DNA from: Symbiodinium natans
Lineage: Eukaryota; Sar; Dinophyceae; Suessiales; Symbiodiniaceae
DNA: 64,000 nt
Assembly (NCBI GenBank): GCA_905221605.1
Contig: CAJNDS010002064.1
Span: 222,001 to 286,000, forward strand
Direction: 5' to 3'
In this document: one piece after another, positions 1 through 11,300 of the stretch
Position numbering within the stretch: the stretch's first letter is position 1
How the letters are laid out: every line of letters begins with the position of its first letter
The notes under the pieces: generated by a model
Told to the model about the DNA's origin: nothing
The model's database searches: none
The model's input: only the letters and a program-made list of their open reading frames with translations
Position numbers and translations under genes: made by a program

Positions 1-108
1 TAATACTGACAGTCCTTAGTGGGGATAATTCTAGTACCCCCTATTCTGATCCCTGTTAATGGACGGTTCGTATAAGGGGGGAACATCCCAATATAGGGGA
101 CATGACAT
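1..108. repeat. Fold-back element, family C (left end cut by window)
   Basis: The sequence matches the element at 47676-47780 along its length: AGTACTAACAGTCC-like start, a GGGGGTACTA-like core and a GGGGGAACATCCCAA end. The left inverted arm would lie just outside the window. It is a short non-coding element with inverted ends; a third, degenerate relative is at 36877-36990. Confidence 0.55.
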
Positions 109-539
109 GGTTTGGGTGCGTTTTGTTGGAGCTGTGTTTGGTCGACCTTTTGTGTTGCTTCTTGGCACATTGAGGGAGAACTTGTTCAAGAGACTCGTAA
201 AGTTGTGCTTGGGGATAGGTGTTGCGTTGTTTGGATCTTTGTTTCAGTGGGCTGAGGTTGATGGTGTTGCAGCGCTTGTCTAGGCACATTGTGCGGGAGG
301 ACCGGTATCTCTGCGAAAGTTTGTCTTTTGTAGGTGCTAGTTGCCAGATGTTCTGGTTGCGGGAACAGGGCGGCAGGTACTGGGCTCTTTCGGGTGATTT
401 AGTGGAGCTGTTGCAAATGCAGTTGCATGGTCCTGTCATAACCTCTCCCATGTGACTTGCATGAATGGAGCGTGTGGCGAATTTTCAGAGTGCGTAAAAA
501 CCATTAGAATGAATTCGCCTTTTCAAAGAGAAGCTAGGT

Positions 540-1010
540 GTTGGGAGCTCTACAAAGTTCAGCCATGACCAGCCCTTCCCCCTCCTCTCCTCCCTTTTCC
601 CTCTCCCCCGTTTCAAACACCTTTCTCACGATTCCTCCAGTACCAGGCATTCCTCTCCCAGCGTTACGCACCATTGCCAACCAGTTCCACCATTCCCCAA
701 ATTTTCCCCTTGGCCCCTTGCCCATTACCCACCAACCCCATCCGTGCCTGCCGCTACCCGCCATTCCCATCACTACCACTCCCGCCATTTCCCACTATCG
801 TCCACCCTCTCCACGGTACACCACTGCCCAGCATTCACTCTAACCCTTCCCACCACTGCACAGTTCCCGGCCACTACCCACCACGACACACTATTCCCAC
901 GTGACCCACCAGAATTCCACCACCCAACATTTCCACCACAGCATTCCCACCATTACCCACAACTCCCACCGTTCCCACCAGCCGCACACATTGTTTACGA
1001 CAGCCCGCCA
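540..1010. repeat. Degenerate CCCACCATT-type simple repeat
   Basis: Pyrimidine-rich sequence built from loosely repeated TTCCCACCA/CCACTACC units. It stays open in several frames only because its composition lacks stop codons, and the proline/histidine-rich translations carry no domain. I see no gene here. The following 1010-1740 holds an A-rich tract, unique-looking sequence and an ATATAC microsatellite at about 1623-1710. Confidence 0.6.
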
Positions 1011-1674
1011 ATCCCCCCGCCCCCAAGACTAGAAAGGCGAAAAAGACAGAAAACTCAAACCTTCGAAGCCGAGACCCGCCCTGAGAATAGAGACAGAAAG
1101 TATGCCCGTTAGAAAAAACGGTCTGGTAGCAACGCCTTTTTCAACAAACGGCCCTGCTGTGCGGCCCCGTCAGCAAGGCATGTGGCGAAAAAACAGCCCT
1201 AAACCCAGCCTTGAGCAAAGTAGCGAAGTGAGTTTTAGCCCCTTTCGAAGCCTTGCCTGTCTGGGTAGTGCTTAGGGAAAATTTCAATTTTCCCTTCTTT
1301 CCGTTTTCAGGGAACCTATTTCATAAAATAGTTTTAAACAAAACTTTAAAGCACCACGCAGCTGTCGTGAGAAGTCGGAAGCCCCTGCTCTGAAGGCAGC
1401 GTCATCTCGCAGCATGGAAGTGGCACAGGATGGGAGCTTCGGCTTGGAGGCCGGCTCCAGCAAGACAACGGCAGATATGGCACGATCATTTTCGATTTCT
1501 AATATGTTCTACCTTATTATAGAAGTATGTTTCTATAGCTGTACAAAGGAACAGACCTTCCCTGCCTTACCCACCAGCCTCCCAAATATGTCATTTCTGG
1601 TATATTGTGTCATATACAGAATATACGTATATGTTGCGAAACATATGTAATACATGTAGTATATGTAATATATG

Positions 1675-1709
<35 letters not shown>

Positions 1710-1794
1710 GCTACGACAGAACCAAAGGACCAGGTGTGACGGCGCTCTTCACTACCGACTCCCACAATGAGTTGATGTTGCCGTGGAAGCCCCT

Positions 1795-2769
1795 TGGCAC
1801 TGGAAGTTGCTCTGCACGATGCGACACGAGCCTCAGGACGCCCAGCCAGATCTGAGGCTGCCCGACACGGGTGTTTGGCATCACTTCTGCATGATCTACG
1901 ATGCCACGACCTGCAGGCTGTCGGTGCGGCCTGGGTGCATGAGCAGCGTGATACGGGGGGTGCTTGAGCTCAGGATTCGGAGATGATCGGAGCTTGAAAC
2001 TCAGCTAAGGGTGCGAGATGGTACGGAGCGCAAAGAACGGCGGGTGTCTGGGGCTTTCCGGCCTCACGAGGAGGAGACGGTGCTCATCGGCAGGAGCAGA
2101 GTGGGTAGATGTGGGAAGCTGTTCAACTCCTGTTCTCTGGTTTTTATGGCTCCTTGAGGAACCTCTCTATATCTGCAAGCAATGGGGCAACATTCAGAGT
2201 AGGCAAATTAGGCTGCGGTAGCTGCGTGGCACACGTGGCCGGGCATGCCAGTTTGGCCTAGCACGACGCCCGTTTTGGTTTCAAGTCGCGCACTCGCCTG
2301 GGCGCGGCTTGGCCATGGGATTCTTGGAACGCTCCTGCGTCTTTTTCTTGGCACGTGTTTTGGTCAAGCTTGAATCGCTCCGTGCCGCGAAAACCTCTTC
2401 ATGCCTCTTGAGCCTCGAGCTTTTGGATGATCTCGGATGGGGTCGGCTTCGTGCGTCCGTTTGTGCCCGGAATCCCCGACCATGCGCCTCGTGAAATGTG
2501 GGGTGCCTGGCATGCCCCTGAGGTCAATAAGTGCTGTTAAAGTTTTTGAAGTGGTCTTGAGGTGCTCCTGGGATGCTCTTGAGGTGGTTTATGCTGGCAT
2601 GGCACAGTTCCTTCAACTTCCGCCTTGAGGAACCCGGATTGGCCCGACAGGGGCATCATTGGCGAGATCCGGAATGCTGCAGTCTGGCCGAAGGGCTTTG
2701 ACTTTGGACTCGAAGACCTCCCTGACAGGGCAGCGGCAAGAGTGGAGGAGGCTAAGGCGTCAGAAGAAC
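1795..2769 (+). CDS. Exon pieces of a LamG/pentraxin-like domain protein (partial)
   Basis: Three coding islands in a row look like a laminin-G/concanavalin-like jellyroll. About 1795-1923 reads DTGVWHHFCMIYDATTCRL, matching the WHH-x-x-x-x-YD core strand typical of LamG-like and pentraxin domains. About 2108-2215 reads FSGFYGSLRNLSISAS, like the closing strand of such a domain. About 2651-2769 reads IIGEIRNAAVWPKGFDFG and stops at a clear GTGAGT donor at 2770. Splice joints between the islands could not be fixed, so neither the order nor a single gene is proven. LamG-like domains usually sit in extracellular or membrane proteins and bind sugars or proteins; the ligand cannot be inferred. No start or stop codon was assigned. 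Confidence 0.4.
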
Positions 2770-3156
2770 GTGAGTCGAACTCGGGGAGCGCGTGAAAAGA
2801 GAGGCACATCATGTACAGATGGCGTTTCCGATTCCTTCTCCTGCCCGTTGCACGATCTTTTGTGGGCGATGCCAATGTGTCACCGCGCCGTCAATCTCGG
2901 CGTGTCGTGTGGCTTGTGACAGTCAACTGCTGTGGGAGAGCAGGCTGATGTACTTGATCTATTCCCAAAGCCCATCGCAGCTCAGGTGATGTTGATCGAT
3001 GCTTGCGGCAAAGCCAGCCGCTGGCAGCTTGCGGCTGGAATGATCAGTGATATGCAAGCCGAGAGCGTGCCTGCGGACGACCCGTGGTTCCAGGGGTGAT
3101 GGTGCTGCAGTTGTGTTGAGTGAATGTGTGAGCCTTTTCATGTTAGGGGCTTGCTA

Positions 3157-3251
3157 GGAGGTTCAAGGTACTTATAACCCAATTCTAACTGTAGTTATAA
3201 CCCACTTATAAGCCCCTTAAGTACTTACTAAGTACCATGAACCTCCGAGTG
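3157..3251. repeat. Fold-back element, family A (copy 1)
   Basis: The left arm begins CTAGGAGGTTCAAGGTACTTA and the right arm ends TAAGTACCATGAACCTCCGAG, so the ends are inverted copies of each other. The inside repeats TTATAAGCCCC/TTATAACCCA motifs shared with the copies at 4826, 28504, 31711, 36391 and 38223. It directly precedes a PPR exon. Confidence 0.7.
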
Positions 3252-3366
3252 GCTCTGATGATGCTAAGAACTTCTGCTTCCACGCTGCAATCGGCGCCTG
3301 CGAAGAGGGTGGCTTCTGGCAACAAGCGCTCGGCCTCGTGGCAGGCATGCAGCAGCCTGGAAGCAG
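3250..3366 (+). CDS. Single PPR (pentatricopeptide) exon
   Basis: One frame reads NFCFHAAIGACEEGGFWQQA followed by LGLVAGMQQPG. This matches the dinoflagellate PPR consensus (YNAAISACEKGGQWQQAL-x-LL-x-EM). PPR proteins are helical-repeat RNA-binding proteins that mostly act on organelle transcripts. The exon is bounded on the left by fold-back element A1 and on the right by AAGCAG|TTTA and TTTAGGG-rich sequence. A full PPR gene would need several more such exons, and I did not find convincing neighbours. A single exon is not enough to say which gene or organelle it serves. Confidence 0.6.
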
Positions 3367-4047
3367 TTTACATCAGGGTTTAGGGTTTCGGGTTTAGGTT
3401 TTAGGGTTATTCTCGAAGCAGGCGAAGCCCCCACAGCACCTGCAGGGAGGTTAGCCAGGGGAGAAAGGCAGGCCCCAAACGCGAGCCTCCTTCATTGGGG
3501 AATCTTCTGCTCAGCCAAGGCAGGGGAAGCTGCAGCTTGCCACGCACTTCATGTCCCAACAAAGGCCCTGGCGCCCAAAGGGGAGTTTTTGGTACCTTGG
3601 GGGACCAAATGAACCTTAAGATTGGGGCCATGTTACCTATACTAAGGTATATGAACCATAAACCCTTTTAAGGTTCATCTGGTGCTTAAAGTACTTAAGG
3701 AGGTCCGCACGTGCAGGTTCATACGGGTAGTTGTAAATGAGGAGAGAAGCAGGGCCAGGTACTTAGGACTCTACTTCGCACCTGATGGCCAAGTCTCCCA
3801 ATCGCCCCTAGAGTCAAGCTTTCACCCTGTGAAGATCGAAAGTTTAGGGTTTAGGGACCATCGAGTTTCAGGTTGAGGGTTGGGATGTTTTTAAGGGTTG
3901 CCCACCGTGCCCCCGGATTCAGCATGGTCGTTGACATCACGGTTTCAGTTCATGACATTGGGGCTCAAGTGCAATCCCTGTTGGGCTCATGGTCAGGTTG
4001 ATGCGCGTTGAAGGATGGCCTTTGAGGGTCCGGAGTGCTTGAGGTCA

Positions 4048-4143
4048 CACAGTCAGTTCTCTAAGTCATGGTCCTTTTTTGGGTGCCCTAAATAAGAGGG
4101 GCCTTGCAATAGGGAACCCAAAAGGGACCATAATTTAGAGAAA
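4048..4143. repeat. Fold-back element, family D (copy 1)
   Basis: The left arm GTTCTCTAAGTCATGGTCC and the right arm GGGACCATAATTTAGAGAAA are inverted copies. The inside carries GGGTGCCC and GGGAACCC boxes like the copy at 8568-8665. Confidence 0.55.
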
Positions 4144-4444
4144 TCACCACATGGCCAAGTACTACAAGAAGAGCGAAGCAGAGTTCCCATGCAGAAACCG
4201 CAGAACAAAGTGACGTGTGGCCTACGTGATCCACGCCAATGGGCGTCACGCCGCTATAGTGGTTTAGCGAACTCTCTTCAGACATCAGTTCAGAAACGCA
4301 GCATTGGGGTCCAACCCTCGTGGTGTGGGTGAGTCCCTTTGCTTGGTCTCAGGACGGTCGACGGAATTTGCTGGGGCTCGGTCCTGCACGCCATGAAGGA
4401 GGCTGACAGAGAGGACTGGGATTTGGAGGGAGGGTTCGGGAGTG

Positions 4445-4535
4445 AACTATGGGGGAGTTGTCGACTCTAGACTCTGGACTCCCTGCTCTCTAGACTCTCG
4501 ACTCTCTACTCTCCAGACTCCAGACTCTCAAGTTT
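4445..4535. repeat. TCTAGACTC/GACTCTC minisatellite
   Basis: Short CTCTAGACTCTCGACTCT-like units are repeated imperfectly. Nothing coding is evident. The rest of 3370-4620 outside the listed elements shows only isolated TTTAGGG units and unique sequence. Confidence 0.6.
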
Positions 4536-4622
4536 TGCTAGGCATTTAAACGACAGAGATGGCCTCGCAAGGATTTGGCCAAGGAGGTGCTGGAAAGCCT
4601 GAGGCTCGTGATGTGGTGTTTG

Positions 4623-4727
4623 CCCTAAACCCTAAACCCTAAACCCTAAACCCTAAACCCTAAACCCTAAACCCTAAACCCTAAACCCTAAACCCTAAAC
4701 CCTAAACCCTAAACCCTAAACCCTAAA
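4623..4727. repeat. Interstitial telomere-like array (CCCTAAA)n
   Basis: About 14-15 near-perfect CCCTAAA heptamers. Plant-type TTTAGGG is the telomere repeat reported for dinoflagellates. Because unique sequence and exons continue on both sides, this is not a chromosome end. Confidence 0.95.
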
Positions 4728-4825
4728 TTGGAGCCTGTCGGCCCGATGGTTTGCGTGCCAGTCATGGAGGCAGACTTGGTCGCGGGCATGGCCATCTGAG
4801 CTGGGGGCTCACTTTGCATCTGTTG

Positions 4826-4950
4826 CTTGGAGGTTCATGGGCACTTATAACCCCAATGATAAGTGTACTCATCATCTACTTCGGAGATTTAGGGGGCTTT
4901 TAAGTGCAGTTATACTTGGGGGGTTATAAGTACCCCCCTGAACCTCCAAG
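4826..4950. repeat. Fold-back element, family A (copy 2)
   Basis: The left end CTTGGAGGTTCATGGGCACT and the right end GTACCCCCCTGAACCTCCAAG form long inverted repeats. The element is flanked by TGTTG on both sides (4821-4825 and 4951-4955), a possible short target duplication. It lies just upstream of the pseudouridine synthase exons. Confidence 0.8.
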
Positions 4951-5099
4951 TGTTGGGGTAGGTCCGAGGACCCCAGGATGTCTACGTGCCGGGTCCAGGA
5001 CATCGGTGGAGAAGGTGGCCGGCCCAGACGTCGCCCAGTCGCACTTCAAGGGCTGCGGACATTGCCATTTTTCGGATCGTGGCAGCACGATGCGCGCAG

Positions 5100-6952
5100 G
5101 TCTTCCTTGGGGAAGGGGTGCTGGCGGTGTTCAAGCCTGCGGGATGCACAAGCGCGGGCCCCAAGACGACTCCTTGCTGAGGACATGTTCCACTGCGCTT
5201 AGGCGAGAGCGTGCTTGAAGACCTGCTGGCGGAGTGGCACTCTAAAGGGTGGCACGGCGACCTCACGCCTGTGCCCTGGGGTTTCGTTGTTGAATGCAAG
5301 CATCGCTGTCGTGTGTATTGTAGCCGCATGACGTTTTTACGTATGTTACGTCTCCGCAGCAACCAGGCTGGTTTCGCGGCTGGATTTTCCAACCTCGGGG
5401 GTGCTCCCCCTGGCGTTGGGCGGTCCAGAGGAGGGGTCGACCCAGTTCCTCGATGCGCAGTACGCCGCCCGGCAGGCGCGGGATGGTTCGGTTGGGAGGG
5501 CAGAGGGCAGAGGGCCGCATCTACCCTGTGCAGCCCGTGGCCAGGTTACCAAGGAATACCTCTGCCTCTGTGCGGGGCAGTCCTTGGGCGCGAAGGGAGC
5601 GCGAGCTTCCATCAACGTGCCGCTACTCGTGTCCCTGGCCAAGTGAGAGCTATGGCAAGCAAAAAGGCGCTTCTTGACCTGCAGTGCACGCTTGTCAGGT
5701 CAAAGGCATGGAGCGAGCGTACTGGCAGACGAGTTGAGGCATCCACTGCTGGGAAGCAGGCGAGCAGAGGAGTGTACTACTGCTTCTTTTTTGCCGTGCT
5801 GTTTTGTTGGCCAGGCCCGCACGGAGATCCGGATTCTAGAGCACTTCCACATTCCGCCTGAACTTGGTGCAGTGGAGGTCAGGAAATGCAAGTCACGAGC
5901 CATTTTCTACCCTAAACCTTAAACCCTAAACCTCAAACCCTAAACCCAAAACCCCCTAATATGGCGTGCCGCGCCCAGAGTCCAAGAGCTTCAATGTCAC
6001 CGGGAAGGCTCTCATGCTTCTGGCGGTGCGGCCCATGACTGGTCGTCTACACCAAATACGTCCCTTGCAGCAACCAGAAACCAGAAACCCTAAACCCTAA
6101 ACCCTAAACCCTAAACGCGACACCCCTCAACCCTCGCCTGGCTTGTCCGAGTGTGAGCGATTAACCCCCTCAACCCTAAACCCTTACGTACAACACCAAC
6201 GCCTTACAGCTGGTTTACAGGATTGGATGTTCAAAGACAGGGAGTGTGTGTTTCGCACAGTGCTGAGCTTGCTGATGAAAGATGGCGGAAGCAGTTGCAG
6301 CAGCACAAGGAGCTCATCTTGCTAGCGTGGGCAGCCCCATCATCGGTGACAATGCCTATGGTGGACTGGCCTTGCAGTGGCCCTACACATCACGTCATGA
6401 ACAAATTCAGTCGTGACATCGCTCTTTCGTTGTTCACGTTGCAGGGCGGGTGCTTGTCGCCTTTTCCTCCACTGCCGGTCCGTCTCCCTGAAAGACCTCA
6501 GCGGCGTGCCCTTCGAGCCACACTATCCGCTGCCGCAGGACTTCCGCAGCCCTGCAAGCCTCTCTGCTCCAACCCCTCCAAACGCAACAGGATGGGTTCT
6601 GTGCTCTCTTGCAGGATCTGCAAGGAGTCCTGGCAGAACTGCGGCCGTGCGCGGAAGAGAGGGACGAAAAAAGCCGACCTGTGGGTGTCTCTGTGTTGGC
6701 CAATGGTGAGGACATGTGCGTGCCCAGGCCTCAAACTCCAGGCTCCAGGCCTGGTTCTGCTGGAGATGCAACACCGTTCGGGACTTGGCAGAGAGGTTTG
6801 TTGCAATCTGTTTGCCCAACAAACCTGTGCAGCTAAAACTGTTGAGGTCGCGACCCGGGACGATGAAGCGGAACAACAGCATGACGCGTTTACCGGATGA
6901 GGCCTTCCGCATACGCCTGGCAGCACTGGCACGACATGGTGACGTGCTGTAA
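5100..6952 (+). CDS. RluA-family pseudouridine synthase, multi-exon
   Basis: Exons read by joining frames: up to 5151 (VFLGEGVLAVFKPAG, the RluA N-terminal KPAG motif), 5203-5272, 5367-5475 (LVSRLDFPTSGVL, with the catalytic Asp of RLD), 5545-5642 (VTKEYLCLCAGQ), 5685-about 5763, 5815-about 5893, 5981-about 6058 (LAVRPMTGRLHQIR), 6334-6410 (PIIGDNAYGG), 6445-about 6556, 6615-6705 and 6792-6952 (ending TAA). Frames agree across the first three joints and the last one. Donors after 5151, 5272 and 5475 are GC; those after 5642 and 6705 are GT. The family isomerises uridine to pseudouridine in rRNA or tRNA; the RNA target and compartment are unknown. Two introns hold CCCTAAA tracts (5911-5960, 6084-6116). 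The last two exons form an unnamed C-terminal tail and could belong elsewhere. The 5' end is not fixed. Confidence 0.85.
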
Positions 6953-7194
6953 GCCAGGCTCCCATTGTTGTCGGTGAGAAGGGGTACAGTTGCGACTCCC
7001 CGCGCTCATCTCAGCTTTGCCTGGATGCGGGATAGCAACACGCCACCAGTATGCGGCCAAAATGTGCGGGTCCACTCAGATTTAGTTATGATGCCACGGA
7101 AGCTAGAAGTATATGCGCAGGTGGTGCAGAAACTGGAGTTACATCCATGATGAAGGTTGCGTGAGCAACCTATGTAGCGCAAAAGCAATCAGGC

Positions 7195-8045
7195 CGGCGG
7201 CGCGACCGGGCTCAGCGTCCTCCGCCTCCGCGCGGAAGCAGGGTGGGCTTCTGACGCCCGGCCCTGGCTCGATTGGGAGGTTGTTGCCGGGATTCCTTCA
7301 AGTGGCAGTGCTGGACCAGCGCGTGCATGCGCATTCCGTCTTCTGGGACTCCAAGCCATTTTAAGTTGAATTTGCGGCGCTCCATGATTCCGATTCAGCT
7401 TGCTATGCCAGGTTGCCGATCGATACCGCGAGCTCACAGCAGTCCTCAGGCCAGTCTGGGACAGTATAGCGAGTTGAGGAATTAAGTGGCACATCTCCCC
7501 TGTATGCTCTTTAAGACGTTAAGGTATTGTTTCGGTACCTGCTTCCCCAATTCCCTGTTCGGAACCAATCTGTGACAGCCTGTGGCCCACTTCACAGGGT
7601 CTGTTTTCAGGTGGGGCGTGGGGGTGGGAGGGCACGGTGCATCGCTTGTTCTGGGCAGGATACACTCCTGGAGTTCGAACCTCAGGGCCTGCAGTCATCT
7701 CCATTGCCCTGACGACGTCGCTACTGTCCCCTGTGGCCACTAAGAACACTCCGACACGATCCGGCAGCAAGAAAAGTGGTGCCTGCCTTAGTAGCATCCT
7801 TTGTGCTCGTTCTGTCATATGCTCCCAGACATGCCTTTCGCGCTTTTGTGGGTGCGCAAGGCTCGACCACTCCAAGCAGCGGCAACATGATGCGACTGCA
7901 AAGTGCTGAGCATCCTCGTGTCGTGCCATCCTCCATTCGGCTCCATGATGTTCACATGCCTGCCACGACATCCGGAGGCTAAAGATCTCGGAATGTGGTT
8001 GCTGAGCTGAAGCCGAGGCCCGACGAGCCTGCATCGGCTGTGCCG
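7195..8045 (+). other. Possible exons, unassigned; one leader-like stretch
   Basis: About 7195-7375 reads GGATGLSVLRLRAEAGWASD and onward without stops. About 7776-7925 reads LVASFVLVLSYAPRHAFRAF, a hydrophobic stretch followed by an FVGA-like motif. That resembles the signal-anchor plus phenylalanine motif of dinoflagellate plastid leaders, but no downstream enzyme is visible. About 7995-8060 reads AELKPRPDEPASAVP. None can be joined securely to the kinase that follows. Confidence 0.25.
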
Positions 8046-8157
8046 ACCCTCCAGGCCCCGACATGTCTTCCTTGCCTGGAGGATGCTGGGGTGTTTTTGT
8101 TTGCAGGCATCCTTGGTAGGAGACTTGGCCGTGCCGAGGAGAACCTGGCGTCTGGGG

Positions 8158-8264
8158 GCTTAAGGAAAACGGGGGTACCCTTTTTGGGGGCCCCCTGTAA
8201 GGGGATTCGATGCCATTTGGGGTATCAACGGGGTACCCCTATTTTGGGAGATACCCCTCTCATG
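8158..8264. repeat. Fold-back element, family B (copy 1)
   Basis: It contains GGGGGTACCCTTTTTGGGGG near the left end and GGGGTACCCCTATTTTGGG near the right, with AAGGGGATTCGATGCCATTT between. Its reverse complement matches 60866-60966 closely. Degenerate relatives are at 32575-32628, 39745-39855, 49620-49715 and 54995-55100. Confidence 0.7.
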
Positions 8265-8280
8265 ACTGTCAACCCTCAAC

Positions 8281-8372
8281 CTTGAACCCTAAACCCTAAA
8301 CCCTAAACCCTAAACCATAAACCCCAAAACCCAAAACCCTAAACCCTAAACCCTAAACCCTAAACCCTAAAC
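8281..8372. repeat. Interstitial CCCTAAA array, imperfect
   Basis: CCCTAAA units with AACCATAAACC and CCCAAAA variants. It ends nine bases before the CGCCAG acceptor of the first kinase exon I can read. Confidence 0.9.
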
Positions 8373-8381
8373 TCTCGCCAG

Positions 8382-11300
8382 GCTCCGGAGGCCACGACGA
8401 CGGCCAGCGGAGGAGGTGGCGGAGGGATGCAGCGCATCCGAGATCGACTCAGTGAGTGCCTCAGGTTTTTCTGACGCAGCCCTGCGGGTTTAGGGTTTAG
8501 GGTTCAGGGTTTAGGGTTTAGGGATTAGGGTTTAGGGTTTAGCAAAAAGGGTTCAGGGTGGTAATATGTGGGTGGCTGTCAAAATGATGGTGCCCTTTTT
8601 GGTTATAATACGGCACCTAATATTTAGGGTACCCCAAAGGGATCATAATTTTGACAGCAACCCACTAGATAGGGGTATATACATACGCTCATAATCTCTA
8701 ATGCTATGATACGAGAAGACTGCAAGACGATGACACTATAATAGCATCACATTATACCTCTGTACTACCATAGCACTGTAATACTATACAACTCTAAGCT
8801 TTTGATACTGTAGTACTCTACAACTACATACTATAACGTTATAATGCCACACTGTGGCCCCTGCTCTCAACCTTACATCGAGCGTTCCTGCTGAAGGTAA
8901 GAACCTGTCTGTTGCCACGCCGGTGAAGCCACCCGAGCAACAGAAGAGCAAGGCTGTGAGCTGTTGCTTTCGGGTTTAGGGTTTAGGGTTTAGGGTTTTG
9001 GGTTTTGGGGTTTAGGGTTCCGACTGATTTCCGAGCGCACTCTCCTTGCTTTGCCAGATGGAGAAGATCTTCCGCACTCTCAAGCCTGGCTTCTGCCCTG
9101 GATTCCACATCCGCTCCCTTCTGCTTCTGGCGCTTACGCACGTGCCCAGGCGAGTCCATAAACAACACCTACATCTTCGAGGAGGAAATCTACAGCGGAG
9201 GCCGGAGAGCCCTCCGATGCGCCGGCCACAGTGAATTGGCTGACTCGGCTGACTCTGATGCAGGCTGCAAAGGCCGCGTGCTGGCTCGGGCACTCGGCGC
9301 ATCCGACCCCGCAGCCCGAAGTGGCAGGGTTGACAAACATGAATGACAACACGCACTTCCTGGACTGTCGAGGTTGCAAAAAGGAAGACCGATGGGCAGG
9401 AGGTGGCCGTGGCCTCAGGAAGAAACTGGGCTTTTTGGGTTGGCGAACTTGGTGGGGGGGATAGAGCGCTTTCGGACGCGACAGCGTCGTCTGGCATTGG
9501 CAAGGTCGTCAAGATCCGTGCGAAGCAAGCCAACAGGACTGACGTGGACTGCCAGGTGTCGGCAGTGAGCTTTCGTGGAGCTTCGTCGCGCTTTGCAGGG
9601 CGAATGAACGCAACTGGCGTACAATCATGGCCCAGATGCATGGCATCTCCACAAGTCCCTTTCCTAGTGCTGTTTGTCTATGTTGACCTGCTTGGATTCC
9701 ATGTGTGGACTGCAACGTGTACCAAAGGCGCCTCATCGCAACTTAGGCGACAACGTGCTTGGGTTCTCTGAGATCGTAGAAGGCGAAAACGAGTTCTATG
9801 CATGTCCCTCAGGGCGTCTTCTGACGGAGGGCTAGCTGGCCGTCATCGGTTGAAATACCGTGATTGGCTTTTCCTTCACGGGCAGTCTAGCACGTCTATC
9901 GCTCCACGGATGAAAGAAGTGGCTTAAAGGCATGTTGTAGTCCCAGAGGCCCAGATTGGCCGAGTGATCCGAGTGACAAGGTCATTATGCCCAAGTGCAA
10001 CGGGGGCGAGCTGTTTGAATTCTTGGCCAATGAGACGGAGGCCTCCAACCTTTCCTGGGGGGTGCGCTTCAGCTCCCGTGCTGGCGATCCCACCACACCG
10101 CGACGATACTTGAGCAACTAGGGCTGCTGTATCGTGAATTCAGGCCCTCATGTTCTTGACAGTTCCTGACTGATCTGCCCAGGTCCCAGAAGCTGAGTGC
10201 CGCGCTCAGCGGGCGTACGGCTTGAGTGCTGGCCACAACTTGGCTCCAGCTCGAGCTGGGAAGATCAACACAAGCAGCCGCCCGCCACACCACATCAGAA
10301 ACACAGCACGGCCTAGCAGTTTGGCTGGCTTTTGTTGTGCCCATGAGCCTGCAAGGTGCAAGCGCATCATCAGGGAGATACTGGGCGCGGTAGGACCCGC
10401 ATCGCAGCTGGCACATGAAGCTTAGACCTGCGACTGGCATACGGCAACCAAGTGGCCGGCACCACAGCTGCTTTTTGGATCAGGACACTTGCACAAGAAC
10501 AACATCATTCACCGAGATATCAAGCCAGGAACTCAAACAGGGGAGGTCCCCCCTAAACCCTAAACCCTAAGCCCTAAACCCTAAGCCCTAAACCCCAAAA
10601 CCCTAAACCCTAAACCCTAAACCCTAAACCCTAAACCCTAAACCCTAAACCCTGAACCGGAGGTTTGTTGAGTCCGAGAGTCTGTGCCGGTGATGGCCGG
10701 TTGTCGTGTCGTCCGTTCAATTGCCCCCCCCCCCCCTCCCCTCCCCAACACTAAGGGCTTCTCGGAAGGGCCTTGTGGGGTTTAGTTGGGGCTTAGGGTT
10801 CAGGGTTCAGGGTTTAGTGTTTAGGGTAAGCCCGGGTTCAGAAGGGTTTAGGATAACAAGGATTTGACCTTCCGTGAAAGGGGAGCGCGCCCTTGTGGAG
10901 TAGTCTCACGTTCGTTTGGGTGCTTTTGCAGTGATCTTCGCATGTTTCTGAAGTGGGTGTCGTTTGGGGACGCCAGGCATAGGTAGCTGCACTGGAAGTG
11001 CTCAGTGCCAAGGCCGGAGAACATCATGTTCGACTTGGACTTGATGGTCGAATCATCTCCCAAGACTGTGAAGCTCATCGACTTCGATACTTGTCGGGCT
11101 CCCAAGCGCGTTTTTTTGGGTTCCTTTGCTCCCCCTTAGAGTGCTGGGGTGACGGTGTGTGTTGTCAGCATGCCGTGTAGTTTCACAGGCCAAGAGTGGA
11201 CGCCGCAGACGCCAAAGAGTCGGCGGTTTGTGGGCACGTCGGATCCTGGAAGGGTAGCGAGTGCGTGTCGCTGCGCCAGTCATGTTCATGGCACTTGCCC

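Noticed and set aside
538-1112. Long proline/histidine-rich open frames
   Set aside because: They arise from a CCCACCATT-like simple repeat; all three frames are open and none has a domain.
1130-1370. Possible structured RNA gene
   Set aside because: I found no tRNA, 5S, U6 or snoRNA boxes in the stretch.
9012-9641. 209-residue frame on the - strand
   Set aside because: It is the shadow of the + strand kinase exons, which carry real motifs in the same place.
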